DNA of 64,000 bases from NCBI GenBank assembly GCA_963697355.1, contig CAVONV010000021.1:643929-707928 (forward strand). Reading direction: 5' to 3'. A program made the translations under genes and the position numbers. Below the pieces are notes generated by a model. It had not been told where the DNA came from. It saw only the letters and a list, made by a program, of their open reading frames with translations, and did no database searches. The DNA comes from CAVONV01 sp963697355 (GTDB lineage: Bacteria; Acidobacteriota; Vicinamibacteria; Marinacidobacterales; DATDRI01). Positions 1 through 9,182 of this stretch are shown here, in pieces; the first letter of the stretch is position 1; the number at the start of each line of letters is the position of its first letter.

Positions 1-554
1 AGCTCTCGACGAAGGAGTGCCCGCTGAAGGACGGACACCTCGTATCCGTCGTCAGCGAGCCGGATGGCCGGCTCGAGCACGCGGGGGAGTTTCAGCTTGC
101 CATAACGCTCGAGAACATACCGCAGAACAGCGGGTGTACTGGGAACTGTGGCGGCCCGGTATCCACGGCGACGCTCGATCTTGGATAGCGCATCCACCGT
201 TGCTCGGTTGGGTGCGCGCGACGATCCGTCGAGGGCAACCGTTGTGCCGGTCTCCGCCTCGTGGATAAGTAACATGGTTTGGCCGCCCAGGCCAGACGCC
301 GCCGGCTCACAAACACCAAGGGCGAAAGCAGCGGCGACGCTCGCGTCGAAAGCGTTGCCACCGGCCTCGAGAATCTCAACGCCGGCTTCCGTGGCGCGAT
401 AGTGTGCCGTTGAAATCATCCCCCGTCGCGACACCGCGACCTTTTGCGGCCAGTAGATCTTGCGGTGTCCGAGCTCGAGGAGATCCGTGTCGACGCGCGT
501 CGGTTTGAGTTGCTCCCGGACAGTCTGATCCTCCGGGCCTAATCGAGTCTTCAT
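1..554 (-). CDS. Gamma-glutamyltransferase family protein, N-terminal part (runs off window)
   Basis: The minus strand reads open from an ATG at 552-554 to the left edge, about 184 codons. The start is supported by AAGGAG a few bases upstream. The protein has the N-terminal gamma-glutamyltranspeptidase pattern: GMISTAHYRATEAGVEILE, then GGNAFDASVAAAFALGVCEP, SGLGGQTMLL and a DGSSRAPN-like stretch. These match the substrate-binding half of the Ntn-hydrolase fold. The autoprocessing threonine lies in the missing C-terminal half, so activity cannot be judged. Family members cleave or transfer gamma-glutamyl groups, usually of glutathione, in the periplasm. No signal peptide is visible, so a cytoplasmic member of the family is possible. 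Confidence 0.85.
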   Translation of the reverse strand, partial: MKTRLGPEDQTVREQLKPTRVDTDLLELGHRKIYWPQKVAVSRRGMISTAHYRATEAGVEILEAGGNAFDASVAAAFALGVCEPAASGLGGQTMLLIHEAETGTTVALDGSSRAPNRATVDALSKIERRRGYRAATVPSTPAVLRYVLERYGKLKLPRVLEPAIRLADDGYEVSVLQRALLRRE

Positions 555-772
555 CAATTGCTCCTTCTCACCATGGTACGGCCCGTCTCTGACACAGTCG
601 CCGGAATATCAGCGGCGTTTGTTTTCATGCAACTTATGGGCTTTATTGACTCCTTAAGTGTCGATTCCTTGACCATATTATTCCTTGACTTAGGGAAAGC
701 TCAAGCAGAGGGGTTGAGACCAATCCCAGGAAGACGTAAGGGTGGCCTCGGTGGTTTTTGGACCGTCAGTTG

Positions 773-806
773 GCGCATTGCAGTTGAAATGCGCATGCAT
801 TACAAT
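773..806 (+). promoter_or_regulatory. Candidate promoter and operator of the toxin-antitoxin pair
   Basis: TTGCAG (778-783) and TACAAT (801-806) are separated by 17 bases and lie 20 bases before the antitoxin start. An inverted repeat, GCGCATT (773-779) with AATGCGC (788-794), overlaps the -35 element. RHH antitoxins usually repress their own operon at such palindromes, so this is a plausible autoregulatory site. It was read by eye only. Confidence 0.45.
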
Positions 807-825
807 TTACAGAAGGAGGAATCAA

Positions 826-1080
826 ATGGCCTCTCAATTGACGGTACGTTTGCCCGACGATTTGAGAAAAGAGTTGGACACGCTCGCTCGCAAGCTCAAA
901 CGGAGTCCTTCGGAGCTCGTTCGAGTTGCTCTCCGAGAGTTCTTGATGAGTCAGCCCCGATCGGACATCAGTCCAGCGGACCGTGCCCGGAGCCTCCTTG
1001 GTTCTTTGGAATCAGGCATTCCCGACTTAGCGGAGCGCCACCGCGAATACGTCCTGGAGTCGCTGCGAAATGCCCGGTGA
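826..1080 (+). CDS. Ribbon-helix-helix antitoxin (CopG/VapB-like)
   Basis: The protein has 84 residues. The ATG at 826 is preceded by AAGGAGGA at 813-820, so an upstream in-frame start is unnecessary. The N-terminus ASQLTVRLPDDLRKELDTLA then KRSPSELVRVALREFL is a classic ribbon-helix-helix DNA-binding domain of about 45 residues. The charged C-terminal half would wrap and neutralise the toxin. The stop overlaps the start of the PIN-domain gene by 11 bp, the usual translational coupling of type II toxin-antitoxin operons. The palindrome upstream suggests autorepression. Confidence 0.85.
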   Translation: MASQLTVRLPDDLRKELDTLARKLKRSPSELVRVALREFLMSQPRSDISPADRARSLLGSLESGIPDLAERHREYVLESLRNAR

Positions 1081-1483
1081 GCTCATACTGGATACCGGCG
1101 GTCTTATCTCGCTATTGGATCGTAGCCAGAAGAGACATCTCGAGTTTGTTGGCTTCTTTGAAACCTGGAACAAGCCGGTTGTCAGTACGGAGGCTGTGCT
1201 AACGGAGGCAACCCACCTGCTCGGTGGGTTACAAGGCGGCCGTAGAGCATGCCTCGACTTCTTCTTGTCAGGTGCGACCGTCCTCGTACCTTCGACACGG
1301 TCGACGCTTCAGCGATGTCGTGAGTTGGTGGAGAAGTACGCCGATCTGCCAATGGATTTCGCCGATGCCACGTTGGTCGTCCTTGCCGAGGAGCTGGAAA
1401 CAAACCGGATCCTTACGACGGATCGGCGCGACTTCGAGGTGTATCGAATCGCCGGTCGAAAATCCTTTCAGATTGAGCCGTGA
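1070..1483 (+). CDS. PIN-domain ribonuclease toxin (VapC-like)
   Basis: The protein has 137 residues and begins inside the antitoxin gene. PIN-domain acidic residues are visible: Asp8 in ELILDTGGLISLLD, Glu41 or Glu46 in STEAVLTEA, Asp99 in PMDFADATLVVLAEE, and Asp118 and Asp121 in ILTTDRRDF. This is the usual Mg-dependent nuclease quartet, so the toxin is probably active. VapC-family enzymes cleave tRNA or rRNA when the antitoxin is degraded. The length is typical of the family. The target RNA cannot be inferred. Confidence 0.87.
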   Translation: MPGELILDTGGLISLLDRSQKRHLEFVGFFETWNKPVVSTEAVLTEATHLLGGLQGGRRACLDFFLSGATVLVPSTRSTLQRCRELVEKYADLPMDFADATLVVLAEELETNRILTTDRRDFEVYRIAGRKSFQIEP

Positions 1484-1502
1484 AGAAGCGACCACAACGC
1501 TG

Positions 1503-1991
1503 CTAATTCTGTGGCACAGTTGCCATATACCCGGGGCGGGCGCGGATGGTCCCTTTCTTGCCCCTCTTCAGCTTGACCACCAAAGGATGCCAGCCGTCTT
1601 TGGGAACGCCTTTCGGCTGGTAGCTCAAGAGGTAGCGGCTTTCGATGTCCTCGATGACCCGCATGTAGACATCCGTGAGATCGGCGCTGGTCTTCGCAAT
1701 CCAAACGCGACCGCCAGTGACTTCGGCGATGTCATTTACAAACTGGCCCGTCTATCCTCCTTCGCCAGAGATCCGCAAGCCCGCCATATAATCCATGCTC
1801 GTGGGATCGTACGCTCTGTCCACGTAAACACCCGCTTTCGATTGAATCGTCACGACGTGCACCATGGCGTCGGTGCTCCGGGCGACATCGCGCAGCTCCT
1901 CGGCCGAGAGCCAACTGGCATTGTCGGCACCATCTACCCATCGTCGCCGACTTGTCCGCAACGACTTAAGACGGCCAGTGGCCGAATCCAC
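1503..1991 (-). pseudogene. Truncated, frameshifted VWFA-related protein remnant
   Basis: Two minus-strand frames join to give the end of an acidobacterial VWFA-related protein. The first (1991 down to 1752) reads VDGADNASWLSAEELRDVAR, then DAMVHVVTIQSK. The second (about 1740 down to 1503) reads FVNDIAEVTGGRVWIA, SRYLLSYQPKG and RARPGYMATVPQN before a TAG. The order and motifs match the C-terminal half of the family; compare the intact relative at 22416-23354. The signal peptide and the first half of the VWFA fold are absent upstream, so this is a 5'-truncated gene with at least one frameshift. The next 170 bases up to the patatin stop hold nothing recognisable. Confidence 0.7.
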
Positions 1992-2172
1992 GGCTCAAAG
2001 AGAAGTAGACAGTCACAATAGCCAGTGGAGTGCGGGGCCTTCAATTACAATCTGTTGGCGGATATGGGCGTCGGTTAGGAGTGCCAAACAAGACACCACG
2101 TGGTGTTCTTTAGAAACGCGGCCCGCTGCCGCCCGTAGCTGTGCGATGAGACGTTCGACTCCTGCTATGCCG

Positions 2173-4386
2173 TCAATTGATGAAGCGGCCTAGAGAGAAC
2201 AGGAAGCGGGTGGAACCGTCGTCGCCGATGCTGAGGCCGAGGAATAGCGGTCCCAGTGCGCTCTCCATCAACAAGCCGCCCGTTCCGCTGAAGTGATATT
2301 CTGCTATGTCGATCTTCTCAAAGGCACTTCCCACTTCCCCTAGACCGATAATATAAATGGGGCCGCCCACGAAATCCGGGAGTCGTCCGATCGTTCGGAG
2401 GTATCCGAACTGTCCAAGCAGAACGTTTCTCCCTCGGAACTCGTCGTTGTCAAAGCCGCTGAGCCTCAAGGGACCGCCGAGAGTGAACTCGTAATAGGGC
2501 GGGAGATCGCCTTCGAAGGTGTACCCCGCCGTACCGGCGAGAAAAATGCGATCCCGTTTGGTCCATGATTTGAAAAAAGAAGCCTGCACAATGCTTTGAT
2601 AGAAGTCTTGCTCTGCATGGGGTGCCTCAAGATAACGCAGGCCCACGACAGTGGTACGAACCCCTCTGGTGGGCACGATAGGTTGGTCGTGCCCGTCGAA
2701 TACCCATCGCAGGTGCAGGCGCTGTTCTCGGCCTTCGGCTTCTGGAAGCAGAGGGTCTCCCACCGCTATGGTCTGCGAAATGCGGGCGAAATCGTAGCCG
2801 AAGCGGAGCTCGCTCCGGTAACCTGCTTCGAAGCCCAAATCGACGCCCAATGCCCCACGCCGTTGTTTGGAAGTGGCGACGAGCTCGTCATCCCGATAGA
2901 GATTATCTCGAATTTGATAGGCATCGGCTCTCGGGGCAACGAACAGGGGACCGACAAAGGGCTTGTAGAGCTCGATGCCAATGCGGTTGGTGAGGCCGAG
3001 TGTGAAATCAGTACGGATCTCATAACCGTTCTTCTTTGGGCTGAGGAAGGTCAGACGACCGCCAAAACTGAAATTGAGGGTGTTCGCCTCCGTCAAGAGT
3101 CCAATGGATAGACGGAGAAACGGAGGCCCATGTTGCGTTTCCTGAGCCACGATGCGGAGCCCTACCGACTCATCGGTTTCGATGGCTTCGTAGCGGATGC
3201 TCTCGAACCAGCGGGTTCCGGTGAGGAGCGTCAAATCTCGTTCGAGCTCAACGGTATCAATGGGACGATTCAGGTGTCCCAAGAGAGCCTCTTCGACGCG
3301 AGGAACGAGCTCCTCTCGAACCCCTTGGATCTGAATGAACTCCGGAGTGAAGCCGGCCGATTGTGCTCGCGATCGCCGCAGCTCGAGGTGCTGTTTCCAT
3401 TCTTCCTCACTCACGCTGTATTTCCGGAGCTCGTCCGCCATGGCGGCCGCCGCTTCGTAGCCCAGGTCGGCCAGAGCGTCACTCTCCCGCCAGCTCGTCG
3501 AACCGAGCTCCCCGAGTCTCGGCGAGATCACGAGGTCTGCCTCTTTCAGTGATTCCCGGGTGTCGTTGCGCATCATGACATCGATGGCGAGTGACGCATT
3601 GTCCAAGAGCGAGTTCAACTTGCCTCTTTCCGTCGGCTGATTGCTCACATCGACGGCAATGACGATGCCGGGACCCAGGGCTCTCGTGACGTCGGCCGGG
3701 ACGTTATCGAGCAATCCACCATCCGCCAGGAGGACGTTGTCTCGTACCACGGGCGTGAAGACGCCCGGAATGGCCATGGTTGCTCGGAGCGCCTCCCCGA
3801 GTGATCCGTCAGCCAGAGGAAGAACAACCGCGTCATCCAAATCGACAGCGACGCAGCGAAAGGGGATGGGGAGATCGTCGAAATTCTGGACGGTGGAGTA
3901 AGGAAGGGCGATTCGGCTCAAGAGGAGCCCCACTTGATGACCGGGATCCATCCCGCCGGGAAGGCGAAAGCCTCCTTTGAGGCCGAACTCGATCTTGGAA
4001 GGGATTTCGCGACTGTCCTCTTTTCGGCGAAAGTCCTTGAGCTCATAGGGAGCCTCACCCAGAAAGAGAACGTCCCAATCGACGTTGCTAATGAGCGTGC
4101 GGATGTCGGAGGCCGACATGCCTGTTGCGTAGGCGCCTCCAATCAACCCGCCCATACTGGTGCCGACCACATAATCGACGGGAATGCGATTCTCCTCGAA
4201 CCACTCGAGAATGCCGATGTGGGCGAAACCCTTAGCGGCTCCGCCACCTAAAGCGAGCCCGACCGTGGGTCGCTCGGCGCTGTCCGGTTCCTGGCTGCCG
4301 CCATGAAGAACGGTGGGTAACGTCAGGAGGACGAGAACGAAAACGAGTCCTGTAACGGCTTGGCGTCGGTCGTTTCTGGTCGGCAT
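2173..4386 (-). CDS. Patatin-like phospholipase with POTRA and outer-membrane barrel (PlpD-like)
   Basis: The protein has 737 residues. A signal peptide (about 1-30) is followed by a patatin domain: oxyanion GGGAAKGF (47-54), nucleophile elbow GTSMG with Ser77, and Asp222 in ADGG, giving the Ser-Asp dyad. A POTRA-like segment follows (from FIQIQGVREELVPRVEEALL). The last 300 or so residues are rich in alternating beta strands and end in LFSLGRFIN, like an Omp85-type barrel. This order matches type Vd autotransporters such as PlpD, which export a lipid acyl hydrolase. The barrel ends in Asn rather than the usual Phe. It is the last of three minus-strand genes after the C25 protease, with a gap of about 70 bases. 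Confidence 0.88.
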   Translation of the reverse strand: MPTRNDRRQAVTGLVFVLVLLTLPTVLHGGSQEPDSAERPTVGLALGGGAAKGFAHIGILEWFEENRIPVDYVVGTSMGGLIGGAYATGMSASDIRTLISNVDWDVLFLGEAPYELKDFRRKEDSREIPSKIEFGLKGGFRLPGGMDPGHQVGLLLSRIALPYSTVQNFDDLPIPFRCVAVDLDDAVVLPLADGSLGEALRATMAIPGVFTPVVRDNVLLADGGLLDNVPADVTRALGPGIVIAVDVSNQPTERGKLNSLLDNASLAIDVMMRNDTRESLKEADLVISPRLGELGSTSWRESDALADLGYEAAAAMADELRKYSVSEEEWKQHLELRRSRAQSAGFTPEFIQIQGVREELVPRVEEALLGHLNRPIDTVELERDLTLLTGTRWFESIRYEAIETDESVGLRIVAQETQHGPPFLRLSIGLLTEANTLNFSFGGRLTFLSPKKNGYEIRTDFTLGLTNRIGIELYKPFVGPLFVAPRADAYQIRDNLYRDDELVATSKQRRGALGVDLGFEAGYRSELRFGYDFARISQTIAVGDPLLPEAEGREQRLHLRWVFDGHDQPIVPTRGVRTTVVGLRYLEAPHAEQDFYQSIVQASFFKSWTKRDRIFLAGTAGYTFEGDLPPYYEFTLGGPLRLSGFDNDEFRGRNVLLGQFGYLRTIGRLPDFVGGPIYIIGLGEVGSAFEKIDIAEYHFSGTGGLLMESALGPLFLGLSIGDDGSTRFLFSLGRFIN

Positions 4387-4457
4387 ACTTCGTCCCTTTC
4401 AAGAGAACGGAGCATAAGTGATGGTCTGGAAGAAATCAAAGCTTCAGCTAGGGGCGC

Positions 4458-7400
4458 CTAGAACGGAGCGAGTCGCGCCGTTCCTCCTTCGATAGGCTCG
4501 TTCCATGGACCCTTCGGAAGGTGCAAGCGGAGCGCTGGATCGCCGAGGAGTTGGAAAACATCCAACGTCTCTCGAGGTCCTCCCGACGCATGGAAGGCGT
4601 CGAGGCTTTGGCGGATCACCTCTCCGAGGATGGTGTCGTCTTGATGAAAAGCCGCGCGGAAGAGACGATCGTTCAAGATCTTTGCTTTCGAGTGATCGGA
4701 GAGGCCCGTAGGTGCCCAAACCGCGATGGCGCCGCCGTCGGCTCTACGGACCAGCTCTTCGCCCAGGGAGGCAAAGCCGGGTACGTCGAAGCGCCCCACC
4801 ATGCAGGTCATGCTTGCCACAAAGGGAAATGCCGTCGTGTTGTCTAGTGCTTGAACGTCGGCTGCGGTCATCAAGCCGTTGTTGGTGAAGCTATCTAGAC
4901 TTCCATGGCCGACGTAGTTGACGAGTCCCACTCCTAGATTCCAACTCTCGAACAGCATTTGTCGTGACAATTCGAGATCCCCGGCGAGGTATACGCGATC
5001 GACCTCGTACGAAGCCGGTAAGAGGCCGACCATCCGTTCGCTGTCCGCGGCGAAATCGGCACCCGGATCGAGATCGTCCGCCATCATCAGAACCCGCTCC
5101 GACCAAGATTCCCCGGAGCTGCATTCGTAGAGTCGGATTTTGTCCAGGTAGGCGATGAGCTCTTCTTCGGTGAGCACGGGGAGACGTCCCACCATGAACT
5201 CGGGTAGGCCGTCGTCACCCATGACGTCCGCGTATCGATTGTCGGACGGGACGAGGCCGCTTCCGTTTTGGAGCATGAGTGGTGGGATGAGATTGCCTCC
5301 CAAGCCCGCGACGTCCTTGTAGTCGAAGTTGCCCTTACCGGCGAGGACCACATACTTGGGAGCCCGGCCCCAGTGCTCATACGTGTATCGCAGGAAATCG
5401 CGGATGGCGTGGGGGCTCGATATGCCGTGATTGAACTCGTCCACGATGTCCTCGAGGAGAATGACCCTTGCTCTGAGTTGGTTCCGCGCCCGATGCTCTG
5501 CCAGCTCGAGAGCCGCACGACTGAGGGCTTCGGTCGTGATGACGAGGTAGTCTGCGCGGTTGCCTTTGGCTCTGAGGCGAGATGGTTGGTCGGGCAACAT
5601 GGTCACCGGCGATTTGATGCCGGCGGCGGAGGTGGTGAGGTAACGGCCGTCCAGTGACAACGTGGAGAAGCTGACCGCATAGCCCTGCTCTGTCTCTTCG
5701 ACGATCGGATGCTTGACATATCTCGGACGGAGCGGATCCGAAACATCAAATACCTGTACGTTGTCGTCGCTAAAGCCGTCGACCGTAACTTCTTGGTGCT
5801 GATCGTTTTCGAAAACGAGTAAGTCACCTGCCGCCTCGAAGGTTCGCTGGTAGTCGAGCTCGAAAGAATCAACGTAGACGACGCTTAGAAAAACACCCGG
5901 GCTCAGAATAGCCGAGATCTCGACCGCGTTCTCGCCTTCGATGAGGAAGCTCTGTGGAAAAGCGAAATCCGCTGTATGAGGCTCGGTTCCCTCCCAGAAA
6001 CTCTCGCCAATCAAATGACCGTTCACCGTTGCGGTGATTCGGTGCTCTTCGGGAAAACCGTAGATCAGGCCGCCATGCAGGTTCACCCGTAATCGAGCTT
6101 CCGTGAATCCGGGATCTGAAGCCGGTCCGTTCACGTCGAAGGCGAAGGGTTTGGTTCCATACAGCGGGCTGCCGGCGGTTAGGAAACCCCAGAACCAGAA
6201 ATCAGAATCGGGGTCCAGTGGGAGATTGGTCCCGGGGATCTGATCCACTTCGTAGGCGCGGTGCTCGCGGAATGAAGCCGGAAGAACGAGCATGCTTCCA
6301 GGTGCACCCTCTTCCGCCTGCATGCGTAGACCGCGGCCCCTGCGCAGCCAATAGATGTTCTGAGTGGTATAGGGACTCGAGATCGCTTCGCCATAGAAAT
6401 AGATACCGCTACCGTCGGGCTGGGGCAACCATGCCACTTCTTGTCCGCGGTGGCGTAGAGAGAAACGACCGCGGCGGATGAGGGCTTTGATCTGCGTTGG
6501 GGGCAGTTCGAATAGACCCGCTAGGAGAGACGCTTCTAGATAGTGGATTCCGTTTTCTTCAACCGCGATTTTGACGTCCCTGGGCCCGTCACGGACGACT
6601 CGGTTTTTCCTGCCTCGGAGTCGACGATGCTCCCGTTCTTTATGGATCGAGAGCTGGCGCAACAGATGGGCCGGAGCGCGGCGAGCCTGACGACCGAATC
6701 GAGAAGACCGATCTTTTCGGACCGGCGATTGCGTCGGATGCACATTGTAAGGACCGTGAACCCGTGATCGTCCGTTGGTCTCAATCTCCACGAGGGCGTA
6801 AGTGAGCGCTTCGGCGGATGAGACTCCGCTGTCCACGAGATGATAGTTGCCGCCTTGAGGAGCGTTGACCGATTCGAGCAAATCGTTGTCGACGAGCTCC
6901 CATTCATCGTTGGTCGCATCGTGGCGATAGAGGTAGAACCCGGCGGTTCCCACCTCCGAGGCCGTATCCCACTTAACGACGACACGCCCGTCCTCGTCTT
7001 CAGCTCGGAAAGTTGAAACGAGTGCGAGTGTTCTGACACCCTCTACGACGGCGAGCTCACATAGCTGTCCGAACTGAAACGTGGCGCGAGCCTGGCCGGC
7101 ATTGGCCGTCTCGTCCAGATACTGAGCTCTCGTCCCGTTGGAGCCAGGTGCGCCGGTCACCGGTATTCTCAATCCCGCGCCGGGAGGTGTGACATCGATT
7201 TCGTAGCGCATCGTCGCGAAGCCTCCGGCCGCAACGACGCCGGGATTCCAAACGATGTTTCCTGAGCCACCTGCAGCGGGTTCGCTGACCATCGATCCCT
7301 GTGTGATTTGGGGTGGTGTGCCCGCGTAAACCACGGCTCCTCCCGGAACGTTGGCAGTGACGACGTTGGAGGGAGTGGAGAACGTGATGGCATGCGGTGT

Positions 7401-8963
7401 CGGGTTGGCCACTAGAACAGTGACGGCCACGCGGCTTACTTGTCCTGCAACCGGTGGATTGGGTCCGCTGACCGGCGACAGATGCTGCTCTACGAGAGGC
7501 TTGACCGGTCCGGCTGCAGGGCTCGAGCCATCGCTGGGAAGGTAGTATCTGACGGCGTTCGCCTCCGGTTGCGACGTTGGCGCGGGATTGGCGGCGTTAT
7601 AGGCCCCCATGTAGTACGTCACGATGTTTCCGGATTGACCCGGCGGTCCGATGACATTCAGGATCGAGCTCCAAACGCCGTAGTCGGAAGCGGCGTCATC
7701 GGTCGTCCAACCCGAGACCGTGTTGGTGGCCCAGTTCGTTCCACCGGAGAGCTGGCCGGTACCGAAGCTCTGAGTAAAGAGACCCGACCGGCTGGTGAAG
7801 GCAAGGGTTGCTGCGCCATCCGAGTCGAAGTCGTTCGCATCGACTTCGCAGCCCGATGTGACGTAGGGGTAAAGATCGAACGCCAGCTGGCCTTGTCCAA
7901 GAAGTCCCACAATCGTGTAAGAGTCGGCGTAGATGTTGAGTTCCGTGCCGCCGGCGCTTGGATCGCCGTCATGGGCACGAAGCCCGAAGGCGTTCAAATC
8001 ATCGCCGGTCGTAACGGCGGGTGACGAATCGACTCTCAGCTCCCAGTGACCGTTCAGGGGGTTGGCCAGTACGCCACCTCCGCCGGAGATATCCACGAAG
8101 TCGACTCGAAACTGCTCGTTCGGTCCGGTGTAGCCGTTGTTGATGCGGAATCGAATGCGGGTATTGCTGCTGATAAAACCCGAGATATCGTAGTTGCGCG
8201 ATCCACTTTGCCCGCCTGAGAATCCTGTGAAGTTCTCGAGCAGTGACCAGGTCGAGCCGCCGTTGGAGGATACTTCGACGACGAGCGAATCGCTATTGTC
8301 GACACCGGTTCCGGTCTGCCAGTCGAATGAGAAAAAAGCCGAGCCAAAAGTTGACAAGTCCGCTTGTCGTTCGAGACTTGGATTGGGGCTGGTGTTGGGG
8401 CGGTCATCGAACCGGAGCCATCCACCCTGAATCCAGACGTTTCCTGCACCGGCACCCGCTCCGTTGCCGTCGACTTCGATCCAGTTCCCGGTCCAAGAAA
8501 GTGAGCCGTCATTGTTGTTGAACGCAGCCGTTCCGAAATTATCTCGGTAGCTGTTCGATAAGATACCCATCGCCGTCCAGGCGTTGTGACAGGCCGGACA
8601 ACCTCCGGGCGGGACGGTGAGTGTCGATACGACCGTTCCGGCGGGATCGATGAGCGTGTACACAACCGTCGTATTGAAAGAGCCGCCGAGTGCGAAGTCG
8701 TTTCCCGCTACGGCACCGATGTCGGCATCGTAGATATCGACGCTTAGTTGAGGAGTGCCGGGAGGAACCTCAATGAAGTAGGACAAATACGTGCTGAGTC
8801 CGCCTCCGTCGCTCACGTAGTCGCCGTTGCCCAGAGTCGAGTTCGCCGCGAGCGGGGTCATGAGTTGGGTAACGGGTGTAGCGGCGGAAAAGGCCATTTG
8901 ATGGAAGGCGGCGAGTAAGGCGGCTACCAGGACGACAAGGAGTTTCTTGAAGGTCATCAGCAT
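4458..8963 (-). CDS. Secreted C25-family (gingipain-like) cysteine peptidase
   Basis: The protein has 1501 residues from the ATG at 8961-8963, chosen because AAGAGA lies just upstream and a clear signal peptide follows (MLMTFKKLLVVLVAALLAAF). The N-terminal 600 residues are beta-rich, with proprotein and Ig-like regions. A fibronectin-like stretch follows around the middle. The last 400 residues carry the C25 fold: DYLVITTEAL, YVVLAGKGNFDYKD, catalytic His1353 in NYVGHGSLDSF and Cys1387 in SMTCMVGRFD, 34 residues apart as in gingipains. A lone CPACH motif lies at 122-126. No obvious type IX secretion C-terminal domain is present; the protein ends soon after the peptidase. It sits downstream of the PqqD/Cys-rich gene. 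Confidence 0.88.
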   Translation of the reverse strand: MLMTFKKLLVVLVAALLAAFHQMAFSAATPVTQLMTPLAANSTLGNGDYVSDGGGLSTYLSYFIEVPPGTPQLSVDIYDADIGAVAGNDFALGGSFNTTVVYTLIDPAGTVVSTLTVPPGGCPACHNAWTAMGILSNSYRDNFGTAAFNNNDGSLSWTGNWIEVDGNGAGAGAGNVWIQGGWLRFDDRPNTSPNPSLERQADLSTFGSAFFSFDWQTGTGVDNSDSLVVEVSSNGGSTWSLLENFTGFSGGQSGSRNYDISGFISSNTRIRFRINNGYTGPNEQFRVDFVDISGGGGVLANPLNGHWELRVDSSPAVTTGDDLNAFGLRAHDGDPSAGGTELNIYADSYTIVGLLGQGQLAFDLYPYVTSGCEVDANDFDSDGAATLAFTSRSGLFTQSFGTGQLSGGTNWATNTVSGWTTDDAASDYGVWSSILNVIGPPGQSGNIVTYYMGAYNAANPAPTSQPEANAVRYYLPSDGSSPAAGPVKPLVEQHLSPVSGPNPPVAGQVSRVAVTVLVANPTPHAITFSTPSNVVTANVPGGAVVYAGTPPQITQGSMVSEPAAGGSGNIVWNPGVVAAGGFATMRYEIDVTPPGAGLRIPVTGAPGSNGTRAQYLDETANAGQARATFQFGQLCELAVVEGVRTLALVSTFRAEDEDGRVVVKWDTASEVGTAGFYLYRHDATNDEWELVDNDLLESVNAPQGGNYHLVDSGVSSAEALTYALVEIETNGRSRVHGPYNVHPTQSPVRKDRSSRFGRQARRAPAHLLRQLSIHKEREHRRLRGRKNRVVRDGPRDVKIAVEENGIHYLEASLLAGLFELPPTQIKALIRRGRFSLRHRGQEVAWLPQPDGSGIYFYGEAISSPYTTQNIYWLRRGRGLRMQAEEGAPGSMLVLPASFREHRAYEVDQIPGTNLPLDPDSDFWFWGFLTAGSPLYGTKPFAFDVNGPASDPGFTEARLRVNLHGGLIYGFPEEHRITATVNGHLIGESFWEGTEPHTADFAFPQSFLIEGENAVEISAILSPGVFLSVVYVDSFELDYQRTFEAAGDLLVFENDQHQEVTVDGFSDDNVQVFDVSDPLRPRYVKHPIVEETEQGYAVSFSTLSLDGRYLTTSAAGIKSPVTMLPDQPSRLRAKGNRADYLVITTEALSRAALELAEHRARNQLRARVILLEDIVDEFNHGISSPHAIRDFLRYTYEHWGRAPKYVVLAGKGNFDYKDVAGLGGNLIPPLMLQNGSGLVPSDNRYADVMGDDGLPEFMVGRLPVLTEEELIAYLDKIRLYECSSGESWSERVLMMADDLDPGADFAADSERMVGLLPASYEVDRVYLAGDLELSRQMLFESWNLGVGLVNYVGHGSLDSFTNNGLMTAADVQALDNTTAFPFVASMTCMVGRFDVPGFASLGEELVRRADGGAIAVWAPTGLSDHSKAKILNDRLFRAAFHQDDTILGEVIRQSLDAFHASGGPRETLDVFQLLGDPALRLHLPKGPWNEPIEGGTARLAPF

Positions 8964-9182
8964 ATTGCAAATCTCTTTCTGCGTTCCGTGCGTCCTCGAG
9001 AGACGCACACGAAGCCGCTGCAATAGAAGGGAAAGCAATTTGAATGCCGTCTTACGCCGTCAGGGGACTATCAACTGAAGATGTGTAAATGCTTTTTTAT
9101 CAATGTTTTGAAGGCGTTGGTCGGTCCCGGCGGATCGACCATGGGTGAGAGTCCGTAGGGAATTCCCGTCAGGGGATGCCCC

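Noticed and set aside
9105..9165. Sigma-54 promoter before the C25 protease (minus strand GG-N10-GC)
   Set aside because: The -12 box reads AACGC, not TTGC, and the -24 box lacks TGGCA; the spacing alone is expected by chance.
9057..9176. Two CCGTCAGGGGA direct repeats (9057-9067 and 9166-9176) as attachment sites
   Set aside because: They are only 11 bp, flank 98 bp without any gene, and no integrase or other mobility gene is near.
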